Below are positions 57,727 through 64,000 of a stretch of DNA of 64,000 nt, one piece after another. Below the pieces are notes generated by a model. It was not told the DNA's origin. It searched no databases and worked only from the letters and a program-made list of their open reading frames with translations. The number at the start of each line of letters is the position of its first letter. Position 1 is the stretch's first letter. The stretch spans positions 4,402,001 through 4,466,000 of the forward strand of contig MOWL01000067.1 in the NCBI GenBank assembly GCA_002110485.1. Reading direction: 5' to 3'. The DNA comes from Emergomyces orientalis. Lineage: Eukaryota; Ascomycota; Eurotiomycetes; Onygenales; Ajellomycetaceae. The translations under genes and the position numbers were made by a program.

Positions 57727-58219
57727 AAGGATTGATTGATGTTTACACCTGGCCAAGACTCATTGTATACACACTCATACATACCAAAATACCAACAGAT
57801 TCAGGTGTCCGGTATGTTTTTCTACCTGAAAAAAGCTGTGCAGAGAAGCTCTGCAGCTATATATATGTGTAGTAGCTCCCTAAAAAATAAAGATATAATA
57901 GAGATCTTGCAAATAGACCTACAGAGCTTTTTCTATTATTAATATCTTCCTTCTAGCTACTAATTTGATGAGTGTATATATCATTGCATATAAAAGAGTG
58001 ATTAATACAATTAACTATTAAAATATCTGCCGATAAGATCTCTATCAATCCCCTATTCTATTAATTAAGAGTGGACAAGAGTTAGTTATCAGCAATATTT
58101 TTAATGAATCATTATAAATACCTCAGTGCCGCAATATTTTTGTATGTATGACGGGTGTGTATACACTATGCCTCTTTGAAAATAGTGGGCCTTGGCCGGG
58201 TGTAAATATCAATCCTTGT
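57727..58219. mobile_element. MITE-like element with imperfect terminal inverted repeats
   Basis: The left arm (57727-57791) and the reverse complement of the right arm (58134-58219) share AAGGATTGAT, TTTACACCyGGCCAAG, GTATACACAC and CATACATAC in the same order, with two gaps. The interior of about 340 bp is AT-rich and has no coding capacity. The size and structure resemble a non-autonomous DNA transposon. I could not define target-site duplications, so the family and exact ends are open. Confidence 0.6.
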
Positions 58220-59111
58220 TTCCCCCCTTCTTCCGTCAAATATAACTCAATTGCAACCTTCACACTCTCTCAAGAAAGTACTCTTTGTACATGTACAATC
58301 AATCATGGGTCAAATAGCAGAAAAAGGGAAAAAAAAGGAAAAAAAAGAAAAACATGCAAGGCTGAGCAGCTCTCCTGTGCGCTGAACGCAACTCCAAATA
58401 TTTTCCATGGTGGAGGCCCATACAACCTCCATTGCCCCGCATCGGAGGAACCCTAGCTGCTCTCAAGAGTAACATCTAAATATCCAATAACACCACCAAA
58501 AAGAGTACCTGGCCGAGCTTGCAGATGCCTTATATATAAACTGATGACGATGCGGGTGCTGCATTTTGGTGACGTTGATCAACTTCAAAGACGCTCGTCC
58601 GCCAGATGAAAATCAAGCTCCATCGATGTCAGAGCAAGTGGGACTTTGATCAAATTTTTTCTCCAGCTGCATCGTCAGAGTAAAATATTAGGACAATTCT
58701 CATGCAAGTCATCTGAAGAATCAAGCTTGTGAATGAGGTAACTCCCGCTTCGCGTTCACAAAGGTAATCAATCTTTGAGATCGCAGTACCATATACCCCC
58801 AATTGCTTGGATTATACGTCCTGCAACCACACTTCAGATGAGGTTGATCCAACGTTTCTGGATACTTCTATTGGAACTCTTTTGGAAGCCAGAAAATATT
58901 TATGTATATTTTCAGCAATTGGCTACAATTGGCCGCAAGAAATCTCTTAAGGCTTCCAATACAGTCCAGCCATTCAAGCTACCCTTATTGAACTCCTAGG
59001 AACTTCAAATCCTCGATTTGCCACGCCCCAAATAAGCCGGACATCAGGCATGAACAGCCCGAGGGCAACGTCCCAGGAAGGAAAAAATGAAATGAAAAGA
59101 GAGAGAAAAAA
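58220..59111. other. Gene-free spacer between MITE-like element and 5S rRNA
   Basis: No gene or clear repeat seen. TGTACATGTACA occurs at 58286-58297. Confidence 0.4.
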
Positions 59112-59231
59112 ACATACGAAAGCCCGGATTCGCTGGTGGTCACCCACCCAACTACTAATAGGCCGGCGAGTGGCTTGAGTTACGGCTGAGCGGACGGGAA
59201 GCCCTATTTTCCACTCCCTATGTTCGTATGT
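59112..59231 (-). rRNA. 5S ribosomal RNA gene, dispersed copy
   Basis: The minus strand reads a complete 120-nt 5S rRNA. The 5' ACATACGAA pairs with the 3' TTCGTATGT as helix I. Inside are the conserved CCCGTCCGCTCAGCCGTA, AAGCCACTCGCCGGCC, TTAGTAGTTGGGTGGGTGAC and CACCAGCGAAT segments that include the TFIIIA-binding internal control region. A run of T residues directly follows the 3' end and should stop RNA polymerase III. Filamentous ascomycetes usually scatter single 5S genes rather than keep them in the rDNA array, which fits this setting. A variant copy cannot be ruled out without comparison to other copies. Confidence 0.92.
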
Positions 59232-60617
59232 GCTAGGAGAGGCAGTATTCTCCTTTCTTATGGCAGTGGTTTCCAATGTTGTTGATATTTTGGGGTGTAT
59301 TGGTTGATTGCATGCTTCATTTCGACTTGTATACAGCCAACCATTCACGCAGCTTGGAGGCAACGTCTCTTTGCACTTCGGCCGCTTGGGTACCAATGAG
59401 GGCGGATGAAAACTCGACATAGAATAGTTAACCCAAGCAGAGCCACGGGCCTTACGATATTGTTGAACTCAAGAAAATTGCTTCCCACATTTTTCATCAC
59501 ATGACCTCGACGAGGTCGACAAGTTTACAATTATCTTATTGGGATCAACTTCTTCCATGTCAAATCTGGCGACCGGTTTAACTCTGGCAACCCAAAACGT
59601 CTTCCGCCGACAAAAGGAGATGTTAATTGAGCTACAGTGGCATTTTGAAATCGGATTGTCTCAATGTCCGCCATGGGTGAAGATAGTGAGGATCAAAATT
59701 CATTCAATATACTGACAGGTGGGTTGTTGAATCAAAAGCAGAGCCCAGTTTGGCTGCAATAATTTGGTCGTTCTCCGCCCACTTACGATTCTTCGGCAGT
59801 TAGTGGGGTGTTGCGCGAGAGGGTTGGTCTCCCATTAACAATTATAAAGAACAACAATGTCTCCCTCCTGTTTGCCTGTTTATTTCTGTCTAGAAACATC
59901 CTAATCCATTTTCCATCTTCTTCTTCTTCTTCTTTTCAAGTTTTACCTGTTCTATTGGAACCATTTGACGCCTCCAACAGCGCAACACATGGCTGGCCGG
60001 GCTCCGGCTCAGCTAAACTGCCAGCCCTTTCCATCACGTTGATCAGTTGCTTCTGGAAACCATTTTCGGCGTCTTATATCGAAAAGAATGAAAAAGAATG
60101 AAAACATACAAACCAATTCTTCCAGCTGCAGGCTTGGCTGTTGGAGTTTGCCGGGGTTTCTCGTCGTTCCGGAACACGCCCTACAAAACTCGTAAGCCAC
60201 TTTTTTCATAATCCATCAGAAACCTTCAATAGAGTGCAACCGCGAACAGCAGCGGGAGGTTCAATGTTACAAAATTGAAGTATATCAAAGTATATATATA
60301 TGTTCATACATCTGCTTTTTGTCCACGGGTACCTACATCCTAGTTTAAAGTTTACCAAGCACTGCAAGCAAATGAGCCAGAAAATGATTGATGGAGAACA
60401 AATCAAGAACGAACTTCTTGGTCGTATCCACGACTAGTTTAGCCATCCAGGAAAGCTGGACTTACAACACCCACCCAATGACAAACGCAAAGAAAACGCC
60501 TAGAATGGTGGCGGAATTTGGCGCTTTTAAACAGCCCCAGCAAATATGATGGCGCTTATTAGTATTTCTTTCTTTTTTCTCGCTTGAATCATGATTTCTG
60601 ACAGCTAGTGACAGGGA

Positions 60618-60635
60618 TGTGTGTGTGTGTGTGTG
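60618..60635. repeat. (TG)n microsatellite
   Basis: Nine perfect TG dinucleotides in the gene-poor right flank. Confidence 0.9.
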
Positions 60636-62670
60636 CAGGTGTCCTCACCCATTTTCTTTTTTCGTACAGCTGTCGACTCCCCTAAACCATCTATCCCGCT
60701 GGGGGTAATTTTGCCCCCCATTCCTTTCCTCGGTCATCCCGGAATCAGGAAAGGAAATGGATTTCGGTCAGCTCACTGTGACCTTGTAAAGTATAATATA
60801 GGTTTTGAGGAGAAAAGACCAGAGTGATGTTTAATCAAAAACTGATAATTGTTTCAATAATTCCGATGCTCATTAAAAAGAATACAGAAGTTTATGTTTG
60901 GTTATAAGAATAATATACCATTTCAGTACAAAAATCAAACCAACCCAAAAGAAATGACAATTATAACCAGTAATTCTCCCCTCGTTTCGTCCTGGAGGTC
61001 GACAGAAGGGGATTCCCGCAGAAGCCAAAGAATCATGGAGGAATGGAAATGTTTTTCTAGACTGCTGCATAATTTTGTCAGAAATTCATTCTAAAACTTT
61101 CATCATCATTCCTATGATTTTCTCTCATGAGTTTTTTTCTGTTTTGCAGCTTGCCTCACATTGAATTATTTCTATTTATGGGTTTCAGCCTCCTTAAAGG
61201 TGGAAACGACAGTACGGTAGTCAAAAACCCCTTGCTCCCTCATCTAGTCCGCACTCGACAAATCTACCATGATTATCCACTAGATATATGTCCAGGTACC
61301 TGTACAAGCACCAGCATGCATTTCCAGTGCTCCCATCAACACATTCAAAAGCAAACTAGATGTGCAGGGAGGAGCTACATCTCATCATGAATGAGCCAAT
61401 TATGTTCAGCGCACACATACACCCCCCTTGGCTGCCCAGACAAGAGATCCACCCCATGCTTCCAGGGGTTCAGTCCAGGGTTTGTTCCCCTCTTGATGTT
61501 GTGCCTATGAAGTGGACAATCACGTTCCCAGATGACAGCAACTAACCGCCCATTTCGCAAAGGATCTAAGCAGGTAGATTCTAGATGCAGTACATACTAC
61601 TAGTATATATACTTTAGCTACCCACCTGGAGCCCTTCTGTTGGCTCGAGAAGGCCCAAAGCTACCTAGCCCAGAGGATCTGTAAATGCACGGGGAACTCA
61701 GTGTTGAAGTGTGCAATATTATCTTCGACATTGCTGGATGGGAGCGAGCAGTGCTTTGTCCCCCTGTGGGTATTTAGGTATAGAAATGTACGTTGAGTTT
61801 CTTGAGGCCGCCGATCAAAACCACACAATGAAACTGGCCTGTTTAACCATCCCTTTTGATAACTGTTTTATTAGTTCAAAAAACAAGAAAGATGAAACGA
61901 ATCTAATAACCTTAAAAGGAGGGCATACATATGTATATAACATCTATTTTCCATTTTCCTTTGCGTGGCCCAAACAAAATGAAACAAATCTCCCTTCACA
62001 TCAACCCTGATCAACTACCAAAAAACCCTCATATCTATCTCATCCAAATGATTCATAAGGACCTTCCCAGCAGCGCGGAGCCAAGCGCATTTGTGTTGTG
62101 TTCAACAACAGGTAAGTCGGCCGCCCGCCAGACGGCCACACACAGAGCATAGAATCTGTCGTAGTTCTTTGGGTTCGGGATAGCACGATTGCGTTTGTGA
62201 CGCCCACCGGAGCCTTCAGGTCGCAACACCAGTTGCCGCGAGCATATAACAGGTTTCTCACAGTCAGTCTGGCAAGGGTTGTCCCGTTCCATGGCCATGG
62301 CCATGGAATGGTTGATTTGCGTCACATCTCCGCTTCCGGGTTCGGTGAGGGTTGTTTGTGGACGGCTCCTGCAACTGCAGATCGGTCGTTCTTTAGCGGT
62401 TACCTAGAGGTGTTTTCTTCTAGTCCTCCACCAAAAATGTGATGTTTTGTGGGACATTTTTCTAATTGGCAGCTCCAGGCAGCTTTTTCCGGGTAAGTAA
62501 TTGATCATAAAAGGGTAAATCATAGCCAAACTGTCGGTGTTTCATGCTCACTAGTGGTTTAGGGAACCCAAGACATGCGTTGCCCAAGTTTTTGCTTGCC
62601 CAGCCAAATATAGCTTCGCAGGGTGCTTATTTCGGCCCGGGAAACATGGGGGAAGCTCAGGGTTACTGGT

Positions 62671-62692
62671 GTTGTTGTTGTTGTTGTTGTTG
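62671..62692. repeat. (GTT)n microsatellite
   Basis: Seven perfect GTT copies plus one G in gene-free DNA. Confidence 0.92.
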
Positions 62693-63330
62693 TCATAACC
62701 GTGCCCTCCGCAACTTCCTGGAGTTCTCGCTCTCCTACTCTTATCAATCTAGGCATTGAAATCAAGCTTGGCCTAGACTAGAAAAATAAAATAGAGAAAG
62801 GAAAAAGAAAGGAAAAGGAAAGGAAAAGGAAAGATACCGAAAAATTTCCGAATCTTTCAGCAGGAAGATCGAAATCCCAATTTCTCTTTCCTCCACCGGG
62901 AGCGGGCCCATACAGTACGAAATCAACATCGTTTCCACCATCCCCTCATGGTTGCTATCTACGACAGACAACCCGGGCATCAAGCACTAGAGCCTATACT
63001 TCGACGACCAAGACAAGAACTGGTAACTTCATCCGTCTCCTCGGAGCCTACCAGTGTTATTTCCATGACGTGTGAACGCCATTTAATGCATGTATTTTCA
63101 ATTCTCTCATCAAACTATGTGCCCTGTGCGAAATTGACATGGCCAAGATTGATACTGTGAAAAATATTGCATGAAATTCACCTATCTGCAATGAGGAGGT
63201 TGATTATAGTTGTCAGAATTTCATCCTTGATGTTTTGAATAGGTTGGAGGAGAGGAATATTATTGATGTTGATAATGGTAATCATAAGAGCAATAGGAAC
63301 GGCCCCAAGTCAAAGTGAGAATCATGGGCG

Positions 63331-64000
63331 GTAGGGAGTTGAGTCAGAGACCAAAAAACCAGCAGCAGTTTTGTGTTATGAATCTGAAGATTGGGAGGGG
63401 CTCTGGTCATGACAAATATTAATCATGTATAAAGTCATTCTCTGCAGTGAAAATGTCATCACACTATATCTGTCTAGCTCCACAAAAGGTTGCCTCAAAG
63501 CCAGTCAATCAATTGACACATGATATAGTAATATTTTACAGAGAATTGCAACTTATCAAATTGTCTGACTGTAGTTATACTCTTGCATATAAGAATTTTC
63601 ATGATAAGATAATTCTTTGATGTCTGCTCTGCTCACATCTTCAAGCTCAGATTTATTATCTTGACAAAAATTTCCAAGTTTAGAGAATATTAGATTCAGC
63701 TGCTTTTGTAGAGATAATTTTATTTATAAAATAAACTGAGTTTCATCTTGTCAAGAGAGACATCAGAAATATATAATATAAATAAAACATGAAAACTTCT
63801 AAGCATATTCAGATCATGAGATCACAAGCATGCTCAGTAAAGTATTGAAAATTGTGATATTTTGTGAGATCTCTACTCTCAGAGAAAATTTTGATGATAA
63901 TCTTATCACTGTATTTGATCACAATGCCTTGAATGCTGTGTTCAAAGAGTCTCTCAGAATGTAAATCAGTGATTTCAATGACATGACAAGAGACATTTCA
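63331..64000. other. CpG-free AT-rich tract, RIP-like
   Basis: From about 63331 to the window edge I find no CG dinucleotide, while TG and CA are common. The tract is AT-rich and lacks any open frame of note. This is the footprint expected of repeat-induced point mutation or methyl-CpG decay acting on a transposon copy, probably one that continues beyond the window. Confidence 0.65.

Larger units (their letters stand above)
59232..63330. other. Gene-poor right flank
   Basis: Open frames here are short and on both strands; none shows a domain or a consistent splice model. Microsatellites include (TG)n at 60618-60635, (GTT)n at 62671-62692 and a GGAAAA-type tract near 62798-62833. It may be degenerate repeat DNA. 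Confidence 0.45.

Noticed and set aside
1..64000. CRISPR arrays, prophage, IS elements, bacterial operon signals
   Set aside because: The window is fungal nuclear DNA with spliceosomal introns; no regularly spaced direct repeats were seen.

Overview
This window is nuclear DNA of a filamentous ascomycete. The genes are split by many short introns (mostly 50-120 bp) with GT..AG ends. The orthologues are Eurotiomycete-like: a 205-residue Ypt7, a short Atg16, a 353-residue G-protein beta subunit, a dispersed 5S rRNA gene and an intron-containing tRNA-Ser. The assignment to Eurotiomycetes, possibly Onygenales, is an inference from overall protein resemblance and not a database result. There are no bacterial operons, CRISPR arrays or prophage.

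Layout. Positions 1-3.1 kb carry a glycerate kinase. From 3.2 to 9.9 kb lies an accessory block of damaged genes on the minus strand: a NACHT-WD40 (fungal NLR-like) pseudogene with a nonsense codon and several frameshifts, then a locus in which the N-terminal half of an MFS transporter runs in frame into an aldo/keto reductase. From 10.5 to 37.6 kb is a conserved housekeeping block: an SLC35F-type transporter with a 6-nt microexon, Ypt7, Atg16 (divergent from Ypt7), Dot1, a tandem-PH protein, a GT15 mannosyltransferase, an uncharacterised 899-residue membrane protein, Ran-binding protein 1 and the YEATS protein Taf14. From 38 to 57 kb come tRNA-Ser(AGA), an uncharacterised 767-residue membrane protein, a phosducin-like protein, a divergent pair of class II aldolase-like protein and 2-hydroxyacid dehydrogenase, and the G-beta subunit. 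The last 7 kb have no protein gene I can support. They hold a MITE-like inverted-repeat element, a dispersed 5S rRNA gene and a terminal tract of about 670 bp without a single CpG, which suggests RIP-like mutation of repeat DNA.

Working relationships. Ypt7 and Atg16 both serve autophagy and vacuole delivery and sit head to head. The phosducin-like protein and G-beta (a known functional pair in fungi) are about 10 kb apart. The aldolase-like and hydroxyacid dehydrogenase genes share a 1.1-kb divergent promoter region. Exon joins were worked out by eye from splice signals, reading phase and protein family expectation; every complete model below keeps phase through all junctions.
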